From assembly GCF_040645195.1 (NCBI RefSeq), contig NZ_JBEYXW010000002.1, positions 1 to 64,000 on the forward strand: DNA of 64,000 nucleotides. Reading direction: 5' to 3'. This stretch comes from Prauserella_A sp040645195. Its GTDB lineage: Bacteria > Actinomycetota > Actinomycetes > Mycobacteriales > Pseudonocardiaceae. The translations under genes were made by a program, and so were the position numbers. Below are positions 1 through 9,191 of this stretch, one piece after another. The stretch's first letter is position 1, and each line of letters begins with the position of its first letter. The notes beneath the pieces were generated by a model. That model was given only the letters and a program-made list of their open reading frames with translations, made no database searches and was not told where the DNA came from.

Positions 1-128
1 TGCAACGCCCGCGTCGTCGCCCGCTTCGTAACAAACTCCTTCCCCACACCAATCAACTCCAACTTGACCGGCACAGAAGAAACAACAGACGGATCGGGTT
101 CGAGCGTTTCGAGGTTGTGTGCGGACAT
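1..128 (-). CDS. ABC transporter ATP-binding subunit, N-terminal part (NitT/TauT type), cut by window edge
   Basis: Only 42 codons are visible. The ATG (126-128, minus strand) is preceded by AAGGAG. About 20 variable residues are followed by VKLELIGVGKEF, the usual first strand of an ABC ATPase, so the Walker motifs should lie beyond the window. It sits 41 bp after the binding-protein gene on the same strand, so the two probably form one operon in which this subunit powers uptake. The visible codons use TTG, GTT and ATT more than neighbouring genes, which is mildly unusual. Family assignment rests on the first strand and the context. Confidence 0.7.
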   Translation of the reverse strand, partial: MSAHNLETLEPDPSVVSSVPVKLELIGVGKEFVTKRATTRAL

Positions 129-169
129 CGGACTCCTTTGGCGTATCCGGCGAATTGCGTGTACGGTTC

Positions 170-1243
170 TCAGGCCTTGGCGTCGGACAGCAGGCTGTTG
201 TCGAACCAGGTCTTGGGATCGCCGCCGGCCTTGGCCTCGCCTGCGGCAGTGAGCTCGTCGTAACCGGCGGCCCAGGCGGCTTCGTCGGTGACCAGCAACG
301 GCTTCGACGCATCGCCACCAGTCCACAACTCACGGCTCATCGTGAGGCTCTGCCTGGCGATCGTGTCGTCGTCCAACGTCGCGAAGGAATACTCCTTACG
401 CAGCGTCGCAATGGTCTCGTCCAGCGATTCGTCCGCGACCATGGCGGCGACCGCGTCCCGGATCCCGGCGAGGAAAGCCTTGAGCGCCTCGGGGTCCTTT
501 TCCATTCCCTCGCGCGTGGCCACATAGACCTGGGAGTCGGACTTGACGACCGTGCCCGGGTCGAACACGCGGGCGTCGTCGTGCTGCGAGAGCACGATGT
601 TGGCGGTGTCGATGCTGACGACATAACCGGCGATGCGGCCCTGCTGCACCAGGTTGAACGTGCCGGGCGTCAGACCGACGACCTGGCGCGGCGCCTTTGC
701 CGGGTCGAGACCGGCGTTGGCCAGCACCAGCGAGACGACCTTGCTGCTCGTACCGCCCTCCGACGGCACACCGATCGTCTTGCCGACGAAGTCCTCCGGC
801 TTCTCCAACGGATCCTTGGAGCTGTACACGACGCGCACCGACGATCCGCGGGTCAGGGTGGCGATGTTCACCAGCGGCTGGTTCGACTCGGCCACCGCGC
901 TCATCACGTCGATCTGGCCGATCCGGGTGATGGGGCCGACCCCGGCGAGCACGGTCTGCATGGCCTGCGGCGAGCCCTTCACCGGCTGGAGCGTGACGTC
1001 GAGGCCGTGCTTGGCGAAGTGGCCACCGGCCACCGCGAGCAGCTCCGGCGCCAGTGACAGGGTCTCCAGGGCGAGGTAGCTGAGGAACGTGACGTCCTTG
1101 CCGCCGCCGCCCGACCCGCCCGAGTCGGTGCCGCACGCCGCCAGCAGCGTGGGCCCCGCGGCCACGGCGGCCGTGGCCAGTGCGGAACGCCTGAGGAAAG
1201 ACCTCCTGGACAGCGACGATGAGGTCAGGAAGTGGGTAGGCAC
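170..1243 (-). CDS. ABC transporter substrate-binding lipoprotein (NMT1/SsuA-like)
   Basis: This 357-residue protein has a twin-arginine signal (SRRSFLRR, residues 12-19), a hydrophobic stretch and a lipobox LLAAC with Cys37, then a Gly/Ser-rich linker. That predicts Tat export and lipid anchoring outside the membrane. The mature part has the NMT1/SsuA periplasmic-binding fold (for example GKTIGVPSEGGTSS and an alanine-rich C-terminal helix region). The family binds nitrate, sulfonates, taurine or pyrimidine precursors, and the sequence does not say which. It lies between an IclR regulator upstream and the ATPase downstream, all on the minus strand. No permease is visible, so it probably lies beyond position 1. 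Confidence 0.85.
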   Translation of the reverse strand: MPTHFLTSSSLSRRSFLRRSALATAAVAAGPTLLAACGTDSGGSGGGGKDVTFLSYLALETLSLAPELLAVAGGHFAKHGLDVTLQPVKGSPQAMQTVLAGVGPITRIGQIDVMSAVAESNQPLVNIATLTRGSSVRVVYSSKDPLEKPEDFVGKTIGVPSEGGTSSKVVSLVLANAGLDPAKAPRQVVGLTPGTFNLVQQGRIAGYVVSIDTANIVLSQHDDARVFDPGTVVKSDSQVYVATREGMEKDPEALKAFLAGIRDAVAAMVADESLDETIATLRKEYSFATLDDDTIARQSLTMSRELWTGGDASKPLLVTDEAAWAAGYDELTAAGEAKAGGDPKTWFDNSLLSDAKA

Positions 1244-1326
1244 GATCTTGTCTCCTAGTTCCCGTACTACCGGCCACAGCCCTGTGACCGGCTGGGCAGA
1301 GACTCACCCGTGCACCGCCCCAGGGG

Positions 1327-2115
1327 CTACCCGCCTTTCCGCATATCGGAAGGCTGGTGTGGTAACGGCTTGGTCGGCGCGCCGAGCGCGCGGGAGATCC
1401 CGCGTGCCGTCGCCTGCACGAGATGCCCGAGGCTCGGGCGGTGGGACTCGGTGTGCGGCACGATCAGCGACAGCGACGCGACCACGGCGTTGCCGGGCCC
1501 GTGGATCGGCGCGGCGACGGACAGGAAGGCGGGATCGATCTGCCGGTCACTCACGGCGTAACCGGTGCGCCGCACGGTGGCCAGCACCTGCCGCAGCTCC
1601 CGCTGGCTGGAGTAGGTCAGCGGGGTGAACGAGGCCAGTGGCCTGCTCAGCACCTCTTCCTGCAGCTCGACGGGCGCGTGCGCGAGGAGCACGAGCCCCA
1701 CTGCCGTTGCGTGCATGGCGTAGCGCCCGCCGATCCGGGGCCGCGCGCTGGCGCGTTCGGGGCTGACGAACCGCTCGACGAAGACGACCTCGTCCTTCTC
1801 CCGCACGGCCAGATGCACGCCGTGGCGGGTCGTCTCGTAGAGGTCCTGCATGAACGGCAGGGCGATGCGTTGCAGGCCCACCGACCGCGGGGCGCGCGCG
1901 GCGACCTCCCACAGCCGCAGGCCGATGCGGTAGTCGCCGCCGTCGTCGCGTTCCAGCGCGCCCCATTCGTGCAACTCGGTGACGATGCGGTGCGTGGTGG
2001 TGAGCGGCACGCCCGAGCGGCGGCTGATCTCCGACAGGCTCAGCCCGGCCGCGGAGTCGGAGAACGTGTCCAGTATCCGCAGCGCGCGGCGCAACACGGA
2101 CCGACGCTCGTTCAC
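1327..2115 (-). CDS. IclR-family transcriptional regulator
   Basis: The N-terminal winged helix-turn-helix (LSLSEISRRSGVPLTTTHR) is followed by the IclR effector-binding domain (ERFVSPERASARPRIGGRY, then a C-terminal DPAFLSVAAPIHG segment). The reading frame is open further upstream, but the extra residues are Arg/Pro-rich. I chose the GTG at 2113-2115 (VNERRSVLRRALRILD) because IclR proteins usually begin just before such a helix. This gives about 262 residues, normal for the family. It is the first of three minus-strand genes and likely controls the downstream ABC uptake system. The divergent carboxylase gene is a second possible target. Confidence 0.85.
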   Translation of the reverse strand: MNERRSVLRRALRILDTFSDSAAGLSLSEISRRSGVPLTTTHRIVTELHEWGALERDDGGDYRIGLRLWEVAARAPRSVGLQRIALPFMQDLYETTRHGVHLAVREKDEVVFVERFVSPERASARPRIGGRYAMHATAVGLVLLAHAPVELQEEVLSRPLASFTPLTYSSQRELRQVLATVRRTGYAVSDRQIDPAFLSVAAPIHGPGNAVVASLSLIVPHTESHRPSLGHLVQATARGISRALGAPTKPLPHQPSDMRKGG

Positions 2116-2234
2116 GATGGGCAGTCTAGGTTGTGGCGAGCTGCGACGAAGGCCACGTGGGAGCACGATTGGGGGTGACCGGCTCCGCGGGTGTTTGGCG
2201 ACACTCTACAAAGCTTGGTCGCGGCTGGTGGTGA

Positions 2235-2252
2235 GTCCGATCATTTCCGGAC
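2235..2252. promoter_or_regulatory. Inverted repeat GTCCG-N8-CGGAC between iclR and the carboxylase gene
   Basis: GTCCG (2235-2239) and CGGAC (2248-2252) form a short perfect inverted repeat in the 240-bp divergent spacer. The position suits an operator for the adjacent IclR protein or another regulator. Arms this short are common by chance in GC-rich DNA. Confidence 0.25.
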
Positions 2253-2355
2253 CCGTCGGTAACCGGGAAAGTGGGGCTCAAGCATGGGCGACGGCCGCGC
2301 AACCGGACGTCGCCCTTCGGTGTGTTCGTCCGCCTGAGTTGTAAGGATTGCCGGT

Positions 2356-5300
2356 TTGTTCACTCGCATCGCCATCGTGAATCGGGGAGAGGCCGCGATG
2401 CGGCTGATCCACGCTGTCCGGGAGCTGAACGCGGGTGGTGGGCCGCGCGGCGAAACCACTGAGACGATCGCGTTCTACACCGACGCCGACCGCACCGCGA
2501 CATTCGTCCGCGAGGCCGACCACGCCTACTGTCTCGGCCTTGCGGCGGATCGCCCGTACCTCGACCTCGCGGTACTGGAGCGCGCGCTGGTCGAGACCGG
2601 GGCCGACGCCGCATGGGTCGGCTGGGGGTTCGTTGCCGAGGACCCGGCCTTCGCGGAGCTGTGCGCGAAGCTCGGTGTCACCTTCATCGGCCCGAGCCCC
2701 GAGGCGATGCGCAAGCTCGGCGACAAGATCGGCGCCAAGCTCATCGCCGAGGAGGTCGGCGTACCCGTGGCGCCGTGGAGCAGGGGAGCGGTCGAGAACC
2801 TCGACGCGGCCCTCCTGGCGGCCAAGGAGATCGGCTACCCGTTGATGCTCAAGGCGACCGCCGGCGGTGGCGGCCGTGGCATCCGGGTGATCAACTCTGA
2901 CGAGGAGCTACGGGACGCCTTCGAGCGCACCAGCCTGGAGGCCGAGCGCGCGTTCGGCAGCGGCGTGGTCTTCCTCGAACGGCTGGTCACCGGTGCCCGT
3001 CACGTCGAGGTCCAGGTCATCGCCGATGGGCAGGGCACGGCGTGGGCGCTGGGCGTACGCGACTGCTCGGTGCAGCGGCGCAACCAGAAGGTCATCGAGG
3101 AGTCCTCCTCGCCGCTGCTGAGCCCCGAACAGACCGGCGAGCTGAAGTCGTCGGCCGAGCGGCTGGCGGTCGCGGTGGGTTACCAGGGGGCGGCGACTGT
3201 CGAGTTCCTGTACCACCCACAGGACAAACTCTTCGCCTTCCTCGAGGTCAACACCCGGCTGCAGGTCGAGCACCCCATCACCGAGGCCACCACCGACATG
3301 GACCTGGTGAAGGCGCAGCTGCACGTGGCCGCCGGGGGCACACTGACCGGTGAGCCGCCCGCCGAGGTCGGTCACGCGATCGAGGCCCGGCTCAACGCCG
3401 AGGACCCCGATCGCGACTTCGCGCCTGCGCCCGGCCGGATCGCACTGCTCGATCTGCCTGCCGGTCCCGGAATCCGGGTGGACACCGGCGTCAGCGAGGG
3501 CGACACCATTCCCGCCGACTTCGACTCGATGATCGCCAAGATCATCGCGTACGGCCGGACCCGGGACGAGGCGCTGGCCCGGCTGCGCCGCGCGCTGTCC
3601 GAGACCACCGTGCTCATCGAGGGCGGCGCCACCAACAAGAGCTTCCTGCTGGACCTGCTCGGCGCGCCCGAGGTGATCGACGCCAGCGCGGACACCGGCT
3701 GGATCGACCGGGTCCGCGCCGAGGGCCGCCTCGTCTCCAGCAAGCACTCCGGGGTCGCGCTCGCCGCGGCCGCCATCGAAGCCTACGAGGAGGAGGAACG
3801 CACCGAGCAACAGCGGCTGCTGTCCACCGCCTACGGTGGGCGCCCGCAGGTCCAGCACGAGAGCGGCAGGCCCATCGACCTGAAGCTGCGGGGTGCGACC
3901 TACCGGGTGAGCGTGGCCAGGGTCGGGTCGCGGCGTTTCCGGGTCGGCATCGACAGTGGTGGCGAGCTGCGGCCGGTGGACGTCGAGATCGAGCGGTTCG
4001 ACGAGCGGGCCGGTCAGCTCGTTCTGAACGGCAGGCGTTTCCGCCTCGTCACCGGCAGCCACGGGCCCATCCACCTGGTCGAGGTCGACGGCGTGACCCA
4101 CCGGATCAGCCGCGACGAGGGCGGGGTGGTGCGCTCGCCCGCCCCCGCGCTCGTGGTGGCGACGCCGGTGGAGGCGGGCGCCGAGGTCGCCGCGGGTGCG
4201 CCGGTGCTCGTGCTGGAGAGCATGAAGATGGAGACCGTGCTGCGGGCGCCGTTCCGTGCCGTCCTCAAGGAACGCGCGGTCTCGGTCGGCAGCCAGGTGG
4301 AGACGGGTGCGCCGCTGCTGCGGCTGGAACCACTCTCCGACGAGGCCGCCGACACGGAAGCCGCCACCCAGCCGGGCGCCGACCTGGAGCTTCCGCCCGA
4401 GCCCACCGGCGTGTCGGCGCCCGAGCGCGTGCGCCGTGGCCTGGCCGACGTGCGCAGTCTTCTGCTCGGCTACGACGTCGACCCGCACGACCAGGGCCGG
4501 GTGCTCGCCGCCTACCTGGATGCCCGTGCTGAGGTGGCGGCTGCCGGGACGCGGCCGGTCGACGGTGAGGTCGAGCTGCTGCGTGTGTTCGCCGACCTGT
4601 CCGAACTGAGCCGCAACCGGCCGGCCGGTGAGGAGAACAGGGCCGACACCCGCGTGCACAGTTCGCGCGAGTACTTCCACACCTACCTGCAGAGCCTCGA
4701 CGTCGAGCGGGCAGGGTTGTCGGAGACCTTCCAGAGCCGGCTCACCCGCGTGCTCGGCCATTACGGTGTCACCGATCTCGAACGGGGCCCGGCGCTGGAG
4801 GACGCCGTCTTCCGGATCTTCCTCGCCCAGCAGCGCGCGGCCTCCGACGTCGTGATCGTGACGACGCTGCTTCGGCAGTGGCTCACCGAACCGGCGCCGG
4901 GCAACTCGGTGCGTGAGTCCGTCGGCCAGGTGCTCGAACACCTGATCGTCGCCACCCAGCTGCGTTTCCCCGCGGTCGGCGACCTCGCGCGCAGCCTGGT
5001 GTTCCGCTGGTTCGCCCAGCCCATGCTGCGCCGCAACCGGGCCGAGATCTACGCCGGTGTGCGTGGTCATCTGCGGTACCTCGACGCGCATCCCGACGCG
5101 CCGGACCGGGAGGAGCGGATCGCGGCGATGGTCGCGAGCCCCGAGCCGCTGGTACGTGTACTCGGGCAGCGGATCGGCAGGCCGGGTACCGACGAGGGAC
5201 CGTTGCTGGAGGTACTGAGCCGCCGCTACTACCACAGTCGCAGGCTCCAGGACGTCCGCGGACTGCGGGTGGCGGGGCGCTCGTGCGTCACCGCCGAGTA

Positions 5301-7869
5301 CGACCTCGACGGCAGCCGGCTGCGGCTGGTGGCCACCGCCGCCGACTTCACCGAGCTGGCCGAGGCGCTGCACGCCGTCGCGGAGGTCGCGGGTGCGGGT
5401 GACGCGGCAGCGCGCGCCGACCTGGTGGCCGACGTCTACCTCACCTGGGCGGACCAGCCTGCCGATGCCGGCGCGATGTCAGCCCAGTTGCGTGAGGTAC
5501 TGGTCACGGTGGACCTGCCGGGCCGGGTACGCAGGGTGACCGTGAGTGTCGCCGGGCGCAGCGGTGCTTCCAAGCACCATCACTTCACGTTCCGGCCGTC
5601 GAGCACCGGGTTGGCCGAGGAACGCCTGATCCGCGGGCTGCACCCGCTCATCGCGCAGCGGCTGCAGCTGACGCGCTGGCAGAACTTCGACCTGACCGGG
5701 CTGCCCTCGGCCGACGAGGAGGTCCATCTCTTCCGGTGTGTGGCGCCGAGAAACCCCGCCGACGAGCGGCTCGTCGCGATGGCGCAGGTCCGCGACCTGA
5801 CGCCGTTGCGCGACGCGGAGGGTCGGATGCTCGCGTTGCCGGCCGTGGAGGGCACGCTCGACGCGTGCCTGGACGCGATCCGCAAGGTCCAGGCTCAGCG
5901 GCCGGCGAAGAAGCGCTTCGACACCAACCGGGTCCTGCTCTATGTGTGGCCGCCGAGCGAGTTCACGCTGGACGAACTCACGGCGATCGCGCGGCGGGTC
6001 GTGCCCACCACCGCGGGCGCGGGCCTGGAGGAGGTGCTCTTCCTCGGCCGCCAGCGCGACGCCGACAGCGGCGAGCTGCGCGAGATCGCCGTGCGCATCT
6101 CCTACACGATCGGCTCGGGTGTCCGCATCAGCGTGACCGCGCCGCCCACCGAGCTCATCCAGCCACTGGACGACTACGGCCAGAAGGTGCTGCGCGCCAG
6201 GCGGCGGGACACCGTCTACCCCTACGAGCTCACCGGACTGCTCGCCGGTCAGGGCGGCACCTTCGTCGAGTACGACCTCGACGACACCGGCGCCCTGGTG
6301 CAGGTGGAGCGGCCGAAGGGGCAGAACAAGGCGGGCATCGTCGCGGGTGTGGTGACGACGCCGACGCCGCGGTACCCGGAGGGACTCACGCGGGTGGTGC
6401 TGCTCGGCGACCCGACGAAGGCGCTCGGCGCGCTGTCCGAACCGGAGTGCGCGCGAGTGATCGGTGCGCTCGACCTCGCCGAACGGATGCGGGTGCCGGT
6501 CGAGTGGTTCGCGCTGTCGGCCGGCGCGCGGATCGCGATGAACTCCGGCACCGAGAACATGGACTGGGTCGCTGCCGCACTCAAGCGCATCGTGCACTTC
6601 ACCCAGGACGGCGGCGAGATCAACATCGTGGTCGCCGGCATCAACGTCGGGGCGCAGCCGTACTGGAACGCTGAAGCGACGATGCTCATGCACACCAAGG
6701 GAATCCTGGTGATGACGCCGGATTCGGCCATGGTGCTCACCGGCAAGCAGTCGCTGGACTTCTCCGGCGGCGTGTCGGCGGAGGACAACTTCGGTATCGG
6801 CGGGTACGACCGGGTGATGGGGCCCAACGGCCAGGCGCAGTACTGGGCCAAGGACCTCGCCGGGGCCCGGGATGTGCTCATGTCCCACTACGACCACACC
6901 TATGTGCTCCCGGGGGAGAGCGGGCCGCGCAGGGCCGAGACCACCGATCCCCACGACCGCGACGTATCGGACTTCCCGCACAACGTGGTCGGCAGCGACT
7001 TCAGCACCGTCGGCGAGATCTTCTCGCGCGAGTTCAACCCGGACCGCAAGAAGGCCTTCGACATCCGCACCGTCATGCGGGCGGTGGCCGACCAGGATCA
7101 TCCGGTGCTGGAACGCTGGGCCGGCATGGCTGATGCCGAGACCGCCGTCGTTCAGGACGCGCACCTCGGGGGCTGGCCGGTGTGCCTGGTCGGCATCGAG
7201 TCGCGTTCGGTGCCGCGGCGCGGCTTCCCGCCCACCGACGGCCCGGACACCTACACCGCGGGCACGTTGTTCCCGCGGTCGTCGAAGAAGGCCGCCAGGG
7301 CGATCAACGCGGCGAGCGGCAACCGGCCGCTGGTCGTACTGGCCAATCTGTCCGGTTTCGACGGCTCGCCCGAGTCCATGCGCAAGCTCCAGCTGGAGTA
7401 CGGCGCGGAGATCGGCAGGGCCATCGTCAACTTCTCAGGTCCGATCGTGTTCTGCGTGATCTCCCGTTATCACGGCGGCGCCTTCGTGGTGTTCTCCAAG
7501 GCACTCAACCCGAATATGACGGTGCTGGCGGTCGAGGGCTCTTTCGCGTCCGTCATCGGCGGCGCGCCCGCCGCCGCCGTGGTGTTCGCAGGAGAGGTCA
7601 ACGCACGTACAGCCGCCGACGAGCGGGTGCGGGAGATCGAGGCGCGGATCGCCGAGGCGGCAGGCGGCGAGCGGGCGCTGCTGAGCACCCAGCTCGCCGA
7701 CGTCCGTTCCGCGGTGCGGGCCGAGAAGCTGGGTGAAGTGGCCGCGGAGTTCGACGGGGTGCACAGCATTCAGCGTGCCGTGCAGGTGGGTTCCGTCGAC
7801 GCCGTCATCCAGCCTGACGAGCTGCGCCCGCAGATCATCGCGGCCATCGAGCGCGGCCTGGCGGAATAA
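2356..7869 (+). CDS. Single-chain multidomain acyl-CoA (acetyl/propionyl-CoA) carboxylase
   Basis: One 1837-residue chain holds every part of a biotin-dependent acyl-CoA carboxylase. The biotin carboxylase (about 1-455) shows the ATP loop GGGGRGI and EVNTRLQVEH. The biotin carrier has ESMKMET with the biotinyl lysine near residue 624. A long central region (about 680-1150) resembles the eukaryotic ACC central domain, and a two-lobed carboxyltransferase fills the C-terminus (FSGGVSAEDNFGIGG; GGAPAAAVVF). The start is TTG at 2356 with AAGGA 8 nt upstream. Most actinobacteria split these functions over several subunits. A single-chain ACC has been described in Saccharopolyspora. It likely makes malonyl-CoA or methylmalonyl-CoA in the cytoplasm, but substrate preference is not readable here. 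Confidence 0.92.
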   Translation: MFTRIAIVNRGEAAMRLIHAVRELNAGGGPRGETTETIAFYTDADRTATFVREADHAYCLGLAADRPYLDLAVLERALVETGADAAWVGWGFVAEDPAFAELCAKLGVTFIGPSPEAMRKLGDKIGAKLIAEEVGVPVAPWSRGAVENLDAALLAAKEIGYPLMLKATAGGGGRGIRVINSDEELRDAFERTSLEAERAFGSGVVFLERLVTGARHVEVQVIADGQGTAWALGVRDCSVQRRNQKVIEESSSPLLSPEQTGELKSSAERLAVAVGYQGAATVEFLYHPQDKLFAFLEVNTRLQVEHPITEATTDMDLVKAQLHVAAGGTLTGEPPAEVGHAIEARLNAEDPDRDFAPAPGRIALLDLPAGPGIRVDTGVSEGDTIPADFDSMIAKIIAYGRTRDEALARLRRALSETTVLIEGGATNKSFLLDLLGAPEVIDASADTGWIDRVRAEGRLVSSKHSGVALAAAAIEAYEEEERTEQQRLLSTAYGGRPQVQHESGRPIDLKLRGATYRVSVARVGSRRFRVGIDSGGELRPVDVEIERFDERAGQLVLNGRRFRLVTGSHGPIHLVEVDGVTHRISRDEGGVVRSPAPALVVATPVEAGAEVAAGAPVLVLESMKMETVLRAPFRAVLKERAVSVGSQVETGAPLLRLEPLSDEAADTEAATQPGADLELPPEPTGVSAPERVRRGLADVRSLLLGYDVDPHDQGRVLAAYLDARAEVAAAGTRPVDGEVELLRVFADLSELSRNRPAGEENRADTRVHSSREYFHTYLQSLDVERAGLSETFQSRLTRVLGHYGVTDLERGPALEDAVFRIFLAQQRAASDVVIVTTLLRQWLTEPAPGNSVRESVGQVLEHLIVATQLRFPAVGDLARSLVFRWFAQPMLRRNRAEIYAGVRGHLRYLDAHPDAPDREERIAAMVASPEPLVRVLGQRIGRPGTDEGPLLEVLSRRYYHSRRLQDVRGLRVAGRSCVTAEYDLDGSRLRLVATAADFTELAEALHAVAEVAGAGDAAARADLVADVYLTWADQPADAGAMSAQLREVLVTVDLPGRVRRVTVSVAGRSGASKHHHFTFRPSSTGLAEERLIRGLHPLIAQRLQLTRWQNFDLTGLPSADEEVHLFRCVAPRNPADERLVAMAQVRDLTPLRDAEGRMLALPAVEGTLDACLDAIRKVQAQRPAKKRFDTNRVLLYVWPPSEFTLDELTAIARRVVPTTAGAGLEEVLFLGRQRDADSGELREIAVRISYTIGSGVRISVTAPPTELIQPLDDYGQKVLRARRRDTVYPYELTGLLAGQGGTFVEYDLDDTGALVQVERPKGQNKAGIVAGVVTTPTPRYPEGLTRVVLLGDPTKALGALSEPECARVIGALDLAERMRVPVEWFALSAGARIAMNSGTENMDWVAAALKRIVHFTQDGGEINIVVAGINVGAQPYWNAEATMLMHTKGILVMTPDSAMVLTGKQSLDFSGGVSAEDNFGIGGYDRVMGPNGQAQYWAKDLAGARDVLMSHYDHTYVLPGESGPRRAETTDPHDRDVSDFPHNVVGSDFSTVGEIFSREFNPDRKKAFDIRTVMRAVADQDHPVLERWAGMADAETAVVQDAHLGGWPVCLVGIESRSVPRRGFPPTDGPDTYTAGTLFPRSSKKAARAINAASGNRPLVVLANLSGFDGSPESMRKLQLEYGAEIGRAIVNFSGPIVFCVISRYHGGAFVVFSKALNPNMTVLAVEGSFASVIGGAPAAAVVFAGEVNARTAADERVREIEARIAEAAGGERALLSTQLADVRSAVRAEKLGEVAAEFDGVHSIQRAVQVGSVDAVIQPDELRPQIIAAIERGLAE

Positions 7870-7876
7870 AACGCAG

Positions 7877-7910
7877 TGCGGGCCCCCCTTCCACGGAAGA
7901 GGGGCCCGCA
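7877..7910. terminator. Bidirectional terminator hairpin
   Basis: TGCGGGCCCC (7877-7886) pairs with GGGGCCCGCA (7901-7910), and TTCC/GGAA extends the stem inside. It lies between the convergent ends of the carboxylase (7869) and the TSUP gene (7925), so it can stop transcription from both sides. No strong T-tract follows, as is usual in GC-rich actinobacteria. Confidence 0.85.
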
Positions 7911-7924
7911 GTATTCCTTGTCGG

Positions 7925-8854
7925 TCAGCGGGTGCTGACGCGCGCGGGGTCCTCGTCGTCGATGTCGGACTCCCCAGCGAGGGCGTTGACGCGCTTCTCC
8001 TCCCTTACCGAGCGAATCGCCGCCGCGAGCCCCACGGCCCAGAGGATGCCGATGGCGGTGAGCGCGGCGGTCGTCCAGCCCGCCGGGGCGTCGATGGAGC
8101 TGAGCAGGGTGCGCGCGTTGGTGAACACGATGAGGCCACCGGCCGCCGCGCCGAGCACACGCGGCGGCAGCCGCCGCACCAGCCACGCCGCGAGCGGCGC
8201 GGCGAGCACGCCACCGAGCATGAGCCCGGCGACCACTGTGTAGTTCAGGTCGTGCTCGTCCGACAGCGCGAAGAGGAAGCCGACACTCGCGGCCAGCGCC
8301 ACGATGAACTCCGAGGTGTCGACCGAGCCGACGACCTTGCGCGGTTCGAGCCGGCCGGAGGACAGCAGTGTCGTGGTGGCGACCGGTCCCCAGCCGCCTC
8401 CGCCACTGGCGTCGACGAACCCGGCGACCAGGCCCAGCGGGGCGAGGAACCGCACGCCGGGCCGCTTGCTCGTGACGAGCTTGCCCAGCTTGAGGAACGC
8501 GAAGCGGATGAGCACGTAGAGCCCGAGCAGCAACAGGATCGTGGTGATCCAGACGGACGCGGACTCGGTGGACAGCGAGGTCAGCACGTAGGCTCCGAGT
8601 ACAGCGCCGATGGCGCCGGGAGCGGCGAGGATGCCCACTGTGCGCCAGTCGATGTTCCGGAACCTCCAGTGCGAGACACCGGACGCCAGCGAGGTTCCGA
8701 CCTCGGCGAGGTGCACGGCGGCGGACGCGACCGCGGGCGCTGCACCCACTGCGATCAGGGTGGTCGTGGCCGTCACGCCGAACGCCATGCCCAGCGAGCC
8801 GTCGACGAGCTGGGCGAGGAACCCGGCGAGTCCGAACAGCAGGAGTGTTTGCAT
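7925..8854 (-). CDS. TSUP-family (TauE/SafE) membrane transporter
   Basis: The 309-residue protein has about eight hydrophobic segments in two related halves and the family signature DASGGGGWGP between them. TSUP proteins export sulfite, sulfoacetate or other small organosulfur anions across the cytoplasmic membrane. The N-terminus MQTLLLFGLAGFLAQLVDGSLG is preceded by GAGG. The C-terminal tail is acidic and cytoplasmic-looking. It is a single gene convergent with the carboxylase, and nothing nearby identifies the substrate. An ABC system of the SsuA/TauA type lies 6 kb away, which is suggestive only. Confidence 0.85.
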   Translation of the reverse strand: MQTLLLFGLAGFLAQLVDGSLGMAFGVTATTTLIAVGAAPAVASAAVHLAEVGTSLASGVSHWRFRNIDWRTVGILAAPGAIGAVLGAYVLTSLSTESASVWITTILLLLGLYVLIRFAFLKLGKLVTSKRPGVRFLAPLGLVAGFVDASGGGGWGPVATTTLLSSGRLEPRKVVGSVDTSEFIVALAASVGFLFALSDEHDLNYTVVAGLMLGGVLAAPLAAWLVRRLPPRVLGAAAGGLIVFTNARTLLSSIDAPAGWTTAALTAIGILWAVGLAAAIRSVREEKRVNALAGESDIDDEDPARVSTR

Positions 8855-9191
8855 GCTGACCTCAGCTTCAGATATGGGGCCGCGGGCGGTCAGCGCCGCC
8901 GGGCAGGGGCAGGGACGGGCGTCAGCTCAGCCGGCACAGGGCCGAGTTCACGCGCAGCAGGTCGATGTGCAACCGCTGGATCAGCGGCGTCGAATGGCTG
9001 CCCACGCACCCGATCGTGGCAGAACGTCCACAGGATGGTCCACCAATTCCCACATTCTGAGTCGTGGGTCATATGGCGCAATTTTGTAAACCTCTGAAAA
9101 TAAATGAGTCCCGTTGTCTCGCGTGGCGGAATCCATTGACACGGCCGGTTCCGGTGTATTGGTTTCAGCCGTGAAGAAAGCGAGGTCTGGT

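Noticed and set aside
2908..5373. 821-codon open frame antisense to the carboxylase gene
   Set aside because: Mirror of a conserved gene with no recognisable domain or start signal.
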